Positions 63,208 to 64,000 of a stretch of 64,000 bases of DNA are shown piece by piece. Source of the DNA: Myroides odoratus (GTDB lineage Bacteria > Bacteroidota > Bacteroidia > Flavobacteriales > Flavobacteriaceae); NCBI RefSeq assembly GCF_001549985.1, contig NZ_LROZ01000001.1:248001-312000 (forward strand), given 5' to 3'. The position numbers and the translations under genes are program-made. Numbering within the stretch: the first letter of the stretch is position 1; each line of letters starts with the position of its first letter. The notes under the pieces were generated by a model, which saw only the letters and a list, made by a program, of their open reading frames with translations, had not been told where the DNA came from and did no database searches.

Positions 63208-64000
63208 TTATTTAACTACTTGAGCGATAGCTTCCGTTTCAACTTCTTCTGTGATAACTTCTGTTTCCACAGCAGGAGCAGCTACTTCTTCTTCTTTAGC
63301 CCCATTTTCAGCAGCAACTTGATCTGCTAAAGTAGGTAACTCTTTTAACCAAGCTTTAAATTCTTCTTCTGTAGACACCACAACTTTAAGTTGCATGTTA
63401 TAGTGTGAAGCTCCACAAATTTTATTACATAATAATAAGTAATCAAATGTATATGGATCTAAAGGTTCATGACCTCCAGCAACAAGCTCTTGACTTCTTT
63501 CAGCTCTAATATTATTAATATTATTCACTTTACTAACAATCGATTCACGAGTTCTCATTTCTTCTGTTGTAACGCTAGGTACAAAAGCGAATTGAGTAAC
63601 CATTCCTGGTACACAGTTCATTTGCGCTCTAAAGTGAGGTAAATAAGCTGAGTGTAACACGTCTTGAGATCTAAATTTCAAAACAACTTTCTTTCCAACT
63701 GGTAAGTGAAGTTCTTTTGCCATTTTATCATCTTGAGCATTCGGGTCTGTCATATCAACCCCTGCTACGTTAACGCCTTTAATAAAACGCACGTTAGCTT
63801 TTCCTAATGTATTGTCTTCACCAGAATAACGAACATCCCAAGCGAATTGTTTTGCATACACTTCGATGTTGATTACTTCTTCTTCTTGATCAACAAACAT
63901 GATATCATTCCAAGCGAATAAACCATAAAGGATTAAACCTGTTAATGTAATTGTTGGGATGATTGTCCAAGCTGCTTCTAATTTATCATTATCAGAAAAG
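63208..64000 (-). CDS. coxB: cytochrome c oxidase subunit II, 5' end beyond the window
   Basis: The reading frame stays open past the Met at 63900 to the right edge: I translate WTIIPTITLTGLILYGLFAWNDIM just upstream, which is the second membrane helix of subunit II. So the gene is partial and its start lies outside. The CuA domain is intact: HSAYLPHFRAQMNCVPG, then CNKICGASHYNM with the two Cys, His and Met ligands. The C-terminus has an added acidic Glu/Ala/Val tail of about 35 residues (EEEVAAPAVETEVITEEVE). The Sco protein at 42983 probably services this CuA centre. Confidence 0.95.
   Translation of the reverse strand, partial: FSDNDKLEAAWTIIPTITLTGLILYGLFAWNDIMFVDQEEEVINIEVYAKQFAWDVRYSGEDNTLGKANVRFIKGVNVAGVDMTDPNAQDDKMAKELHLPVGKKVVLKFRSQDVLHSAYLPHFRAQMNCVPGMVTQFAFVPSVTTEEMRTRESIVSKVNNINNIRAERSQELVAGGHEPLDPYTFDYLLLCNKICGASHYNMQLKVVVSTEEEFKAWLKELPTLADQVAAENGAKEEEVAAPAVETEVITEEVETEAIAQVVK

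Noticed and set aside
63208..63900. Start of oxidase subunit II at the Met at 63900
   Set aside because: The frame continues upstream through a clear membrane helix to the window edge, so this Met is internal.

Overview
The window reads as a chromosomal segment of an AT-rich member of the Flavobacteriaceae (Bacteroidota), in the Flavobacterium/Myroides neighbourhood; the genus cannot be fixed from the sequence alone. The signs are: SprA, the outer-membrane translocon of the type IX secretion system (T9SS), beside ruvA; two very large secreted proteins with gliding-motility type C-terminal domains; a PorP/SprF partner; the cluster nadK-DUF6089-uppS-bamA-ompH-ompH-murI; and promoters of the Bacteroidota form TTG-N20-TAnnTTTG in place of E. 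coli -35/-10 boxes. No prophage, insertion sequence, CRISPR array or rRNA operon was seen. Most of the window is conserved core genome.

Layout. 1-1664: 5' part of a secreted multi-domain protein that runs off the left edge. 2041-3746: tRNA-Gly(GCC) followed by three identical tRNA-Leu(UAA) genes, with a YegP-like small protein encoded between them; two exact 711-bp units plus a partial third form a tandem array. 3896-7271: tig-clpP-clpX protein quality control. 7307-10566: FadL-type outer-membrane porin, SGNH-hydrolase lipoprotein and a small membrane protein. 10877-13819: 980-aa secreted protein. 14131-17257: pdxJ with an alpha/beta hydrolase, divergent from a CBS protein and nadK. 17393-24175: envelope biogenesis. 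24267-32197: gamma-carbonic anhydrase and a T9SS adhesin module (small exported protein, 1975-aa repeat adhesin, PorP/SprF). 32407-38735: NifU-like protein, PiT phosphate transporter, a thioredoxin-domain (DUF255) protein and an MscS channel. 38740-42101: tolC-hlyD-tsaB. 42206-47260: terminal-oxidase assembly and subunit genes (Sco, DUF420, oxidase IV, two subunit III proteins, heme O synthase). 47353-48903: deoC, a VanZ-like gene, gcvH. 48961-61299: sprA, ruvA, maeB, queG, ruvB. 61384-64000: cytochrome c oxidase subunits I and II, the second cut by the right edge.

How the genes fit together. Three themes recur: envelope assembly and T9SS export (BamA, two Skp-like chaperones, UppS, SprA, PorP/SprF and the secreted cargo), aerobic respiration (two blocks of oxidase genes about 14 kb apart, both on the minus strand) and housekeeping (ClpXP, RuvAB, malic enzyme, tRNAs).

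I did not find a clearly new multi-gene system. The most unusual structure is the exact tandem array of tRNA-Leu plus the YegP-like gene. Other points worth a second look are a sprA gene with no ATG before its signal peptide and in the same frame as ruvA, a hairpin that spans both stop codons of the convergent mscS/tsaB pair, an inverted repeat inside the tig promoter, a Sco-like fold protein without the copper cysteines, and an OmpH protein with a very long charged coiled coil.
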